Origin: Clostridiales bacterium
GTDB lineage: Bacteria > Bacillota > Clostridia > Christensenellales > CAG-314
Reading direction: 5' to 3'
Assembly (NCBI GenBank): GCA_022508305.1
Contig: JAFLVM010000001.1
Location: forward strand, 1-64,000
DNA: 64,000 nt
Shown here: positions 25,901 to 30,891 of the stretch, piece by piece
Position numbering within the stretch: position 1 is the first letter of the stretch
How the letters are laid out: each line of letters begins with the position of its first letter
Notes under the pieces: generated by a model
Told to the model about the DNA's origin: nothing
The model's database searches: none
Seen by the model: the letters and a program-made list of their open reading frames with translations, nothing else
Made by a program: the position numbers and the translations under genes

Positions 25901-26003
25901 ACACACAGCAATCAAGGCAGTAAAGAGTACGCCTTCATATAACCCGCCCAAAGCAAGTGTAAATGCGCCGAACAACACAAGTGGTGGAAACGGTAAGGCG
26001 TAG
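13998..26003 (+). CDS. Giant 4001-residue replication fusion: MutS-I-like, methylase, SNF2 helicase, primase-polymerase
   Basis: GTG start after AAAGGAGG. Domains in order: ArdC-N-like ssDNA-binding segment (~15-80, with IVLARPNASV and WNAMERRV); MutS domain I-like (~258-340, with YRIGDFYEVMG and VPMCGFPYHAADKY); acidic linker (~355-410); ICE-typical domain (~435-545); N6-methylase-like fold (~940-1110, AMGTGNFFG and GNVPFGGY in place of NPPY); SNF2/DEAH helicase (Walker A VGAGKT ~1628, DEAHHYKN ~1792, QREGRIIRQGN ~2130); long less clear region; three tandem ~90-residue repeats (~3380-3675); NrS-1-like primase-polymerase (~3690-3880, with IDLDGC, SGKGLHLF, LEFYQNGHFIAMTG) and its helical bundle (~3895-3980). 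Probably handles ICE DNA unwinding and priming after transfer. Much longer than usual ICE helicases. Possible internal starts with good ribosome sites at 21612 and 23895. Confidence 0.85.
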   Translation: MSNKVSERNKLVAEMLADGNKLRNFYRFAAQNPHIDLYEACQIVLARPNASVCFSFEQWNAMERRVTRGRKGISYYDREGNKGFVFDANDTHGETRYQRLFFPLKRMLQGLDKLNDTNLADDVRSDYRKIHKGVHTYLQKQGKLSGDEKYDGLLIEGVAYSLYNKTGFPKENGVVVQGLPYSYAANAELFKDAYAKAAQLEQSIEEAYTQRQETVEVIDDTEEDVVSDEVHSTAEQTVVIPTLQVEEKSIEDIAEQPKVSPLYQKYLDVEKQYPDSIVVYRIGDFYEVMGNKAITASGILDLTLTGRNVGLEERVPMCGFPYHAADKYIEKLLDKSSVTIVEADGEVYNVLENEKSKDSSIDDLKEIDEESPFDDEDELSEENDEDDFQDETDEDEYYDEDDKPKLKSNIKSSKPEQRLKDRPRPQMSIFDLVDKSPQEQMIERQLKYGSGFQDGKFRIYDKYQTNPTKQEFAQFLRKEYGIGGFGGFYGDDQQHDGKGIRMEYRYENGDKLSAVLKWDEVAIRIADLIDEGNYLTEKDYIERERHRRWEEKQAKIQESKNSKPVSKLNRFKQLSEDDKAFFENYQKRRYSVPDGSMWGEVQSCRAIANGIYEVSTPGHGGIMISFDLAPHILSPEALQKGVSEGGYYCYEEDCDACIPLRELYDKGILQKTNDYFTHNSVRSADAQVGFIPFNEATDAEKEAFFEEWNGLINRSLGTWNSEYWNARKQSEESSITLTPEQQKINGIVDRIVKEGTENTSEGNWIVYFDEFKDDEQFVREHKGQITELLALRKEVAQVAVDDESIDTTYYLDYCPNYEWKEGEKDENTDLNGVLDQSELGGAKTRYRNNVAAIKLVNKLYSENREPTADEKKTLAKYVGWGGLAQVFDEKNEDWRKEYSELKQLLVDEDYERARGSVLNAHFTSKTVIDGIYNALDRFGVKGNNRILEPAMGTGNFFGYMPQSIADGSKLYGVELDNLTGRIAAKLYPQANVQIKGFEETSFPNDRFDVVVGNVPFGGYTVFDSDYNKHNFYIHDYFIAKSIDKLKVGGVMAVVTSKGTLDKLNPSARKYIADRAELLGAVRLPNNAFKQTAGTEVVTDILFFRKREERINADTENTEWLSTARTEAGYEINNYFIQHPEMVLGTLEKEFGLYGLEDITVKPDGRDLSDALNEAIAKLPSNIYSVPDHSPELEEEKEVDYSVKPLCYKAEAGKLYMRIGDEMVEQAIPKAPKDAYQRIRDMISLREELHHILDIQIQGCSDEVLEREQWVLNAHYDQFVKRYGNVNSSTNTRLFKDDGDSALLFACENVDEENKTITKSDVFSKRTIRPYTSVTSTDDCFEALQISKNERGKVDISYIEELTNKDYDTVLAELGDSIFRDPSAVIEGDKYSGFQTAEEYLSGYVKEKLQTAKEYAVKFPEFSHNVTALEEVQPTPLTAAEISVRLGASWVDKKYYEQFYCELMGVPWYYERDIELFYNQFDSSWRLDQKQHVKSLTYMNQREVYGTKRASASRLFEDCMNLRATSIYDTIEEDGKERRVLNQAETIAAREKQNKIKEAFKNWIFADPERREELEQAYNSLFNKIRLPSYDGSYLRFPEMNPAIELKPHQKNAIHRIITSKESTLLHHVVGAGKTYTMIGAIMKMRQYGLCKKAMVTVPNHLVQQWAAEWRTLYPNAKLLIATKEDLEKDNRRKFVSKVAMGDWDGIIIAQSSFAKIPISTERQIRKIREEIATIEEAVRNRWDESNMPRGAVKNLERIKKSRETALKKLLDDSNKDSVLTFENLGVDYLFIDEAHHYKNLFLFSKMNNVAGISSAASQRASDLKLKCEYLQELHGNDKGVVFATGTPISNSMTEMYTMQKYLQPSVLNDIGITYFDGWAADFGETVTSLELAPSGQGYKARTRFAKFTNLPELLTLYRSFADVQTADMVKLDVPEADRHVINLKPSDTVIELAEEIAERADRINAGGVDPREDNMLKITSDGKKLALDPRCHVDTATDEDGSKLNECATRVFEIWQDTTDKKGTQIVFCDLSTPKKKSDEYEYGKDFDAYNDLKYKLVQKGIPAEEVAFIHDANTDEQKQALFDKVNSGAVRVLIGSTEKCGAGTNVQKRLVALHHLDTPYRPSDMQQREGRIIRQGNTNDKVDIFTYVMERTFDSYSYQILENKQRFISQIDRGDLTVREAEDIDETTLSYAEIKAITAANPKIKRKMEVDTEIARLRVLEGQYRKNLYSLQDKIRKHFPEEIRRQELLVERIREDKTALSKYNPEEFSISVNGVTYTDKKEGGRALTDTLYASSPNKVVAEYCGFKISIEPIVLIGEERRITLAAQGQYTIQIGQSASGNLTRIDNFIADFAEREKRMVNKLEQLKSDLKIAEEEVQKPFEHEGRLEELLKEQTELNEELNLTKTEDVVIDDSDNDSSSDDDNYMALPEQRVQPAKGTRRKRLDEQVIRQVNKQLEKSPNAFVFCKNGDSYDIIGEQAEKLAGENGLQVKTENVKGKSYSVLSVSTEELDKHIAKIIGNGGEAEIIEPLRQKEMDFMETEDKVAALEVKVLPDYTIDQESMHENGYTWDGMLPIRRRMAERLFSLGVPIHSLHVNDTDSEVSSIADLENHEGLFGVEKPDWNNFIESSQGVEYLSARLAIIEATRMVVRNEMDYFDAKYVDGYIDSNFAEHVNLTKFVASSKKATAEEMRPYVDSLLDEYTAKISAFPLEQYGWSESDVRDDIVNQIKDEELKAIAKETLNRPFDVEKELETALGKYSKDEIDEMNLPAFDDVLTVLDKEPAHMLIESNTHRTYTEGLLLLRNDTTGSCYVINDTSAKKSDGKELDCGDKSDVKTVLAYNGLYDGNPLREFNSQEEARAFFDSKVKAINEVVAESGNDVDAVISSVILEYDEFKTKMMNSSPEEIFLNNYKIHLYTEFSETIKAGPNEYLTQNEYKALRNDVGTILNQLYEDYIDREGYNVETYSATADFIRDYCEDWHYEVYYPTTYYGKDTDNRAYYRFTDGISHRNIGQLAEVQADMFTIAAPDCYLSKEELEENSIFYLKIGRDIDEDELSNINLAIRNMSRRMDQIIDESNDEWLLRMHLNEDCRNDIDEAIRKNFDSKHLKTGFENELIEKHGLERVSFIVATTINEAESDGRYSQANKEWAKSIPMSEDGVERNSCRLNSHSAVVDGFANRIRQKLKEESKTQLVDVMTKADMFAEDTQEKVKAYYSFNKQQKPNGEIYFQAYMVSNDDGEIFPIFDFDFSTLEALEEEWQRRLDSGLFDVAELIKCEPHELLSISNEITSRYKDKEEDKLEQEKYLQVTARGDKVLSITKDQDDRNIAIIQREEKGDFVVAAGYDTTDGRWAQGFYDFKTVEDAEKFRTKKYGFENTEGKPERKWLTFKVSPEALIKKYQFNSRFMMPKGSGYEGCAYSVFNDRIRASTFTTDLQSDTRERALTIRIPEDERVELYEGSDRVMDFSAQDFIEMVDGTTADKYVREAKLSIQLPREAIIKEYDNSVLVAAPTDSEYKGYVYYLPNSVISEDTESDNGSLVANVGENFKITLRKGEEQIELTAKELSDKIIGKSDFKREPTPMSEYKEQEGTKWSTVALNQNAIIRKYDESTLLKMPKGEYGGLVCYVPNGMFVENEEGTKLRIPDNFVARLKDNDSGKNVELNATEFIEAIKDKTDEDYESSFRRPSEERAKQFEKVAENLRKNLPAEMLNKPNWVIVRTSPNEGTGRLDKYMIDVHTGKAAKSNDSTTWTDFDSACEYAKQHGGVALAYALDGNDKIACIDLDGCFDENGNHNSVAGACIGFGNGTYCERSVSGKGLHLFGKTDGMDLRAFSKDGDLEFYQNGHFIAMTGDLYGKDSKEIKSLDNEGMKQFLESKCEKRSPWQGVGAGTAGLSSLDDREVVEKASNAKNGDTFKRLYNGEDLRNNHSNSDMSLMNQLAFWCGHDINQMLRIFATSGLFRADKPQSYYEHTAIKAVKSTPSYNPPKASVNAPNNTSGGNGKA

Positions 26004-26016
26004 AAAAAGGGGAAAT

Positions 26017-26040
26017 GCGGCTACGAATGGTCGTAGCCGC
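26017..26040 (+). promoter_or_regulatory. Perfect 10-bp hairpin between two ICE genes
   Basis: GCGGCTACGA (26017-26026), loop ATGG, TCGTAGCCGC (26031-26040). There is no T tract, and AGGAGGAGGT follows directly, so it is more likely an mRNA processing or translation-control hairpin than a terminator. Confidence 0.6.
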
Positions 26041-26053
26041 AGGAGGAGGTAAA

Positions 26054-26194
26054 ATGCGAAACAATCAAACAGAAAAGTCTGAATTGCACATTCCAAGAGG
26101 GTACGCAATAGACGAGTTTCTCGACTTTGACGATAGTGATTTGGTCGAAGAAAAACCATTGGTAGTTGAGGAGGTGATCGTACACTTTGAGTGA
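26054..26194 (+). CDS. Small acidic ICE protein (46 residues)
   Basis: ATG after a very strong AGGAGGAGGT. The product is short and acidic (RNNQTEKSELHIPRGYAIDE then FLDFDDSDLVEE). The ribosome binding site of the next gene lies inside its 3' end and the two overlap by 8 bp, so translation is coupled to the ArdC-like gene. No family recognised; acidic small proteins near ArdC could be DNA mimics or partners, but this is speculation. Confidence 0.55.
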   Translation: MRNNQTEKSELHIPRGYAIDEFLDFDDSDLVEEKPLVVEEVIVHFE

Positions 26195-27872
26195 AATTAA
26201 AAAACTTGTTTACGATAAACTCACACCGCAGCAAAAGCAAATAATGGATCAGGTATTACAAAACCTGAAGAGCGACAATTCCATTTGGAAGCAAGGTTGG
26301 CTTATGAACGGCGTGCCTGAGTCCGCCATTACAGGCAAAAGATACAGAGGTGCAAATAGCTTTTTGTTGTCACTTGTGGCCTTTGCAAACGGCTACAAGG
26401 ACAATAGGTGGCTAACCTACAATCAGATGAAAGACAAAGGGTGGAACTTCAAAACTGATGCAGAGGGAAAGTCGCTCGGCAAAGGTGCAGGAGTGCCTAT
26501 TGAGTACTATGAGCTGAGAGATAGGGAAACAAAACAACCGTTTAATCCTCGTGTTTTAGATGGTATGACTATCGAGGAGCGAGAGGATTACATGAAAGAT
26601 AATGTGTATCCAATACGCAAAGGTTACCGAGTTTTCAATGCGGATATTATTGATGGCATACCCGAAAAGGAAATGCCTGTAATTGATACAAGCGGTTATT
26701 CCGAGAGAGCAGAGAACTTGCTACAACTTTGGAGCGATACCGAAGCTCGAATAATTCATGGTGGTGATTCTGCTTACTACAATAAGAAATTGGACGATAT
26801 CCATTTGCCCGAAAAAGACAAGTTTTACAGTTTACAAGAGTATTACGCAACGGGCTTTCATGAAGTTGGACACTCGACAGGACATCCCTCAAGACTTAAC
26901 AGAGATATGGGCGGTGGATTTGGTACAGAGTCCTATGCTATTGAAGAATTACGTGCCGAGATTGCCTCAATGTTTATTGAGCAAGAGTTGGGCATTGCCG
27001 TAGAAGAAAAGCATATTCAAAATAACTCTGCTTACATAAAGGCGTGGATTGAACATATCGAAGAAAATCCCAACGTGCTTTTCACAGCCATTGCCGATGC
27101 GGACAAAATTGCAAGATATGTAATTGCAAAAGAACAGCAAAAGACAACACAACCTTATGCAATCAAAGAAGATACGGACGAACAGGGCAAGCCTGTTTAT
27201 AAACTGTATGTGTCTAACGACTCCGGTCAATTAACTTGTGTAATGAGCGACACATCAAAACAAGCAATTATAGATGAAGTCAAAACAATGCAGGTTTTAC
27301 CTGACTACGACGGAAAAGAGTTGCGTGAAGTATCAATGGAAGAATTGCAAGAGATTAGTGTGAGAGAGTACGAAGAGAAGGTCAAAAAAGACGACTATCG
27401 AAAGCAATACGAAGAACAAAAATCTGACGTATACATTCGTCCTAGTGAAATCGCTGCGATGGGACTTGCCGTTGCGACAGGTGGAGCAACGGCTCTCGCC
27501 GTGGACATGGCGGCACGTGGTATCGAAAGCCTTACACATTTAAGCGACAGAGAAATCGTGGAAAAGGCAGGGAATACCAAGAGTGGAGATAAATTCAACA
27601 AGCTGTACAACGGCGAATCTGTACTCGGCAGTGAAGAAAAGGACGAACGGTCATTGATGTCACGATTGGCAATGTTTACTGGCGGCAATGCGGAGCAACT
27701 GATGCGTATTTTTAAGTCTTCAGGACAGTACAGGGACAGCAAACCCAACGCCTACTACGAGTCATTAGCACAGGAACAAATACAGTTCGTGGCGAGTTTG
27801 AAGGCGCAGAGTGCTATGGTTAATTCCGCAGTTGCAAGCAAAGGACATGTAGGTATTAATGCTAAGAGATAA
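26187..27872 (+). CDS. ArdC-like antirestriction protein with zincin domain and fused NrS-1-type helical bundle
   Basis: 561 residues from a TTG with GGAGGTGAT well spaced upstream. N-terminal ArdC ssDNA-binding domain (~8-130: SIWKQGW, RYRGANSFLL, WLTYNQMKDKGW, GVPIEYY), then a zincin-like metallopeptidase domain with H-E-V-G-H at ~225-229 and a downstream Glu in EELRAEIAS. ArdC proteins protect incoming single-stranded DNA from host restriction. The C-terminus (~445-535) repeats the helical bundle found at the end of the giant protein (DREIVEKAGNTKSGD, SLMSRLA, LMRIFKSSGQYRDSKP), an unusual addition. It overlaps the methylase gene by 14 bp. Confidence 0.82.
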   Translation: MSEIKKLVYDKLTPQQKQIMDQVLQNLKSDNSIWKQGWLMNGVPESAITGKRYRGANSFLLSLVAFANGYKDNRWLTYNQMKDKGWNFKTDAEGKSLGKGAGVPIEYYELRDRETKQPFNPRVLDGMTIEEREDYMKDNVYPIRKGYRVFNADIIDGIPEKEMPVIDTSGYSERAENLLQLWSDTEARIIHGGDSAYYNKKLDDIHLPEKDKFYSLQEYYATGFHEVGHSTGHPSRLNRDMGGGFGTESYAIEELRAEIASMFIEQELGIAVEEKHIQNNSAYIKAWIEHIEENPNVLFTAIADADKIARYVIAKEQQKTTQPYAIKEDTDEQGKPVYKLYVSNDSGQLTCVMSDTSKQAIIDEVKTMQVLPDYDGKELREVSMEELQEISVREYEEKVKKDDYRKQYEEQKSDVYIRPSEIAAMGLAVATGGATALAVDMAARGIESLTHLSDREIVEKAGNTKSGDKFNKLYNGESVLGSEEKDERSLMSRLAMFTGGNAEQLMRIFKSSGQYRDSKPNAYYESLAQEQIQFVASLKAQSAMVNSAVASKGHVGINAKR

Positions 27873-28623
27873 CAACTGTACATTGTTCAACGGAGATTGC
27901 TTAAAAATTCTGCCGAGTATCAAAGAACATACAGTTGACTTGATTCTTACTGATTTGCCTTACGGAATAACTGCAAATAGATGGGACAAGCCTTTGCCAT
28001 TGGACAAGTTGTGGAAACAATACAAAAGAGTTCTAAAAGAAGATGGAATTATTTGTTTGTTCGCAAGAGAGCCATTCACAAGCAAATTAATATCGAGCAA
28101 TCCCGAAATGTTTCGATACAAATTGATATGGGATAAAGTCACTGGTACAGGCTTTCTAAACTGTTCATACAGACCGTTGTCAACGTATGAGGAAATAATA
28201 ATTTTTTCGTCTTGCACAATAGGAAGTAGAAGCAAAAGACCTATTCGTTATTTCCCGCAAGGAGTTATACCAGTTAGCATTACTAAACGAAATAATCCCA
28301 ATTCCAAGTGGAGAACGAATATGGGATATTCGGGACACAATTCTTTAAATAGCAATCTGGAATTCACTCAGCGTTATACTAATTTCCCAACAGACATTCT
28401 ACGTTTTGCAAGAGATAGAGGTGCTGTTCATCCTACACAAAAGCCAGTAGCTTTATGTGAATGGCTCATCCGAACTTTTACGAAACAAGGAGAGTTAGTA
28501 ATGGATACCTGTATGGGAAGTGGCACGGTAGGCGTTGCTTGCAGAAATACGGAAAGGGAATTCATTGGAATAGAACTCAGCACTTACTACTTTGGATTGG
28601 CAGAAAATCGAATTATAAATTAA
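27859..28623 (+). CDS. DNA N-methyltransferase (beta-class, DLPYG motif)
   Basis: 254 residues. Motif IV is DLPYG (~32-36) and the AdoMet motif near the C-terminus is DTCMGSGTVGVAC (~215-227), so motif IV precedes motif I as in beta-class N4/N6 methylases. HPTQKPVALCEWLI (~194-207) is the usual motif X-like segment. No restriction endonuclease is adjacent, so it is probably an orphan methylase protecting or marking ICE DNA. The gene starts within the ArdC-like coding sequence. Confidence 0.85.
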   Translation: MLRDNNCTLFNGDCLKILPSIKEHTVDLILTDLPYGITANRWDKPLPLDKLWKQYKRVLKEDGIICLFAREPFTSKLISSNPEMFRYKLIWDKVTGTGFLNCSYRPLSTYEEIIIFSSCTIGSRSKRPIRYFPQGVIPVSITKRNNPNSKWRTNMGYSGHNSLNSNLEFTQRYTNFPTDILRFARDRGAVHPTQKPVALCEWLIRTFTKQGELVMDTCMGSGTVGVACRNTEREFIGIELSTYYFGLAENRIIN

Positions 28624-28632
28624 GGAGGAAAA

Positions 28633-29007
28633 ATGCAAGGGAACAATTTGAAAATCAAAAGAAGGTACTACGAAATAATCCGAGATATGACGGACAAACA
28701 AGCAGGAGAATTTATCAAAGGGCTTTGTGCTTATGTGTTTGAGGGTAAGCCGTTTAACACAAAGGACAACTATCTTAAAGGCATATTTCTATATCTACAA
28801 AGAGAGTTAGAAATATCTGAACAACACAGTGTGAACGGCAGAAAGGGGGGATTTGTAACTGCGCAAAATAGACAAAACGGTTTGCTTAAAAACCCTTCAC
28901 GTTTGCCCGCAGTTGTTACAGAAAATACCGTAGAAATTGTGGTCAGTAGCATAAAAGATGATAGTTCGGAAACAAACAGGAAACACCATAAAGCTGTGGC
29001 AAAATGA
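28633..29007 (+). CDS. DUF6291-like ICE/phage protein
   Basis: 124 residues with AAGGAGG ribosome site. The N-terminal half (KRRYYEIIRDMTDKQAGEFI...YVFEGKPF...LYLQRELEISEQHSVNGRKGG) matches the layout of the phage and ICE DUF6291 family, whose function is not established; members often lie near replication initiators. The C-terminal 40 residues are variable and polar. The stop overlaps the start of the next short frame (ATGA). Confidence 0.6.
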   Translation: MQGNNLKIKRRYYEIIRDMTDKQAGEFIKGLCAYVFEGKPFNTKDNYLKGIFLYLQRELEISEQHSVNGRKGGFVTAQNRQNGLLKNPSRLPAVVTENTVEIVVSSIKDDSSETNRKHHKAVAK

Positions 29008-29120
29008 GTGAAAAAAGGAGGCAGGATAAGGAAAGTGCCACAACTTCGTTTTTTGACACTTTCGGGCAGTTCTCAAACAGAACTGTGAACAAGTGGGAAA
29101 CCCACTTTTCCTCTCGGTAG
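29004..29120 (+). CDS. Possible 38-residue ORF across the candidate oriT
   Basis: ATG overlaps the previous stop (ATGA) and the TAG ends 5 nt before the ATG of the MobC-like gene, which itself lacks a ribosome binding site. That spacing is typical of translational coupling, so this frame may be translated even if the peptide has no function. The same DNA carries three inverted repeats, so the coding constraint is doubtful. Confidence 0.3.
   Translation: MSEKRRQDKESATTSFFDTFGQFSNRTVNKWETHFSSR
29031..29108 (+). other. Candidate origin of transfer (oriT)
   Basis: Three inverted repeats lie in 78 bp directly before the mobilisation genes: AAAGTG (29032-29037)/CACTTT (29057-29062); CAGTTCT (29067-29073)/AGAACTG (29079-29085); AAGTGGG (29091-29097)/CCCACTT (29101-29107). 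Clusters of dyads next to MobC/relaxase genes are the usual appearance of oriT. The nic site cannot be placed. Confidence 0.5.
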
Positions 29121-29125
29121 TTGTT

Positions 29126-29587
29126 ATGTGTGAAAAGCAAGATGAACGCATTAGAGCAAGAAGATATATTCGTATTGTTGATGAAAAACAGTGGGAATTA
29201 ATTGATGAAATATCACAGGAAGAAAAGTATCGCAGCAGTTTTAATCTAATCATCAACGATGCGTTATTTTACGGTTTGCCTATGCTACATGAAAAATTGT
29301 TTGGCAAAGTAACGATAGAAGAACAGACGAGTGTGGGGCAATCCACGCAGGGGGAAGGCGACAGCGAGTTTTATATGCAAGTCGTTCGGCTGCTTAAAGA
29401 GATTGTACTAAACGAAGCTATTTGCAAATCAATTCTTTCTTCATTATTCAATGCTCAGAATTATGTGTATCAAGGAAGAACAATAGCACAGCAACAGTTT
29501 GAAGAGGGGGCATACTCCAATACGCCTGACTATTTAGAAAGTTTTGAGTTGAAAGGACTCAAGGAATTGCGAGGTAATAAGAAATGA
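29126..29587 (+). CDS. MobC-like relaxosome accessory protein
   Basis: 153 residues from ATG 29126; an upstream GTG frame start would fall within an oriT hairpin. The N-terminal part (RARRYIRIVDEKQWELIDEI then SSFNLIINDALFYGLP) has the strand plus two helices pattern of ribbon-helix-helix DNA-binding proteins. The C-terminal half is helical. It overlaps the relaxase start by ATGA, as mobilisation accessory genes usually do, and most likely binds oriT. Family assignment is by context and general fold pattern only. Confidence 0.6.
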   Translation: MCEKQDERIRARRYIRIVDEKQWELIDEISQEEKYRSSFNLIINDALFYGLPMLHEKLFGKVTIEEQTSVGQSTQGEGDSEFYMQVVRLLKEIVLNEAICKSILSSLFNAQNYVYQGRTIAQQQFEEGAYSNTPDYLESFELKGLKELRGNKK

Positions 29588-30891
29588 GCAATCAGCCTGT
29601 GATTCTGAACATACAGTACACACCGTACAGTTTGCCAAAGTCAGCAACCAAACAAGAGATAGCAGACCACGCAGAGGCTCGTTCATTCTACGATATGACG
29701 GGGACAAAAAACATTTTCGATTACATTACAACCGAAGATAAGCAGACTGGTGGAAAGCGGACAATGTTCGAGTATTTGCAAAAGAACTTGGGTGTGTTCA
29801 ATGACAAGGGAATGATACCGCAAGAGCAGATAATCGAAATGAAAGACAGGCTCAAGAACAACAAAGGCAATATTTATCACGGCTTTATTTCTATCAATGA
29901 AGAAGAGTCCCACAAGATAGATACTTCCGAAAAATGTATAGAACTTGTCAAGAGAACGTTTCCGCAATTTCTCACAGATGCAAAGTTTCAAAAAGATAAT
30001 GTGGACTTAATGTGTGCTCTTCATTTGGACAGACCTCATCATCTACATATACACTTTGTGTTTTGGGAAAAAGAGCCTATCTACAAAGACAAAGATGGCA
30101 ATTTGCAATATAGACGTCGAGGTAAGATAGACAAGAAGTCCATAGACAACTTATTTGTTCGCACTGGACTGTTTCTCGGTTTGAAAAAGGACATGTTGTA
30201 CAAGAGCAGGAATAGAGCCATTGACGAGCTGAAGAAAACGATGCTTTTTAGCAAGATAATAAAAGGACCTAAAGAATTGCAAAAAGAGATAGTTGCTCTT
30301 GCAAAGGAATTGCCAAAGACAGGACGGTTGACCTACGGTAGCAAGGACATTAGTCCCTATCGTGAAAGGGTGGACAAAATAGTGCAGTTATTACTATCAC
30401 TAGATGGGAGGGCGAGGAAAGCCGACCTGAATTTCCACATGACAGTTGGGGAAAGAGAGCAAGAAATAAAACGCATTTGCGGAACAAAGGAATTTGCGTT
30501 ATCAAGAAAAAATGTTTCTGCCGAGCAAATTGAAAGTGATCTACCTACATACCACAATGAAATAGATATTACCAATATTCACATTATTGATGATATTAGG
30601 GAAGACTACAAAAGGCGACAAGGCAATTTGGTGCTAAGTCTAATTAAGAAAATAAAACCTGAAATATTTGAGTACAAAGGTCGTAAAGCAAACGATAAAT
30701 CACTAAAAGGCTCACTCAATATTTCTCGTAAAAAGGTAAATGGATTGTGCCAAAAATTCTTTGTCAGTTTCGGTCCGCAAAGTGAATTACTTGAGCGAGA
30801 TTTCTATAACCGACTGCAAGAGATTGAGAAGGAAATTGAACGCGAGAGGAACAAAAAGGAAAAAAACAACGAGGAGGATTACAAAGGCTGA
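29584..30891 (+). CDS. MobL/MobP-type relaxase
   Basis: 435 residues. The histidine cluster HLDRPHHLHIHFVFWEKEP (~150-168) is the metal-binding motif III of the MobL/MobP3 relaxases of Firmicute ICEs. A conserved Tyr-containing N-terminal helix (AEARSFYDMTGTKNIFDYI, ~28-46) is a candidate for the nicking Tyr. The C-terminus is a charged coiled coil (~395-435). It should nick the plus or minus strand at oriT just upstream and pilot the strand into the recipient. It is followed without gap by the coupling protein gene. Confidence 0.85.
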   Translation: MSNQPVILNIQYTPYSLPKSATKQEIADHAEARSFYDMTGTKNIFDYITTEDKQTGGKRTMFEYLQKNLGVFNDKGMIPQEQIIEMKDRLKNNKGNIYHGFISINEEESHKIDTSEKCIELVKRTFPQFLTDAKFQKDNVDLMCALHLDRPHHLHIHFVFWEKEPIYKDKDGNLQYRRRGKIDKKSIDNLFVRTGLFLGLKKDMLYKSRNRAIDELKKTMLFSKIIKGPKELQKEIVALAKELPKTGRLTYGSKDISPYRERVDKIVQLLLSLDGRARKADLNFHMTVGEREQEIKRICGTKEFALSRKNVSAEQIESDLPTYHNEIDITNIHIIDDIREDYKRRQGNLVLSLIKKIKPEIFEYKGRKANDKSLKGSLNISRKKVNGLCQKFFVSFGPQSELLERDFYNRLQEIEKEIERERNKKEKNNEEDYKG

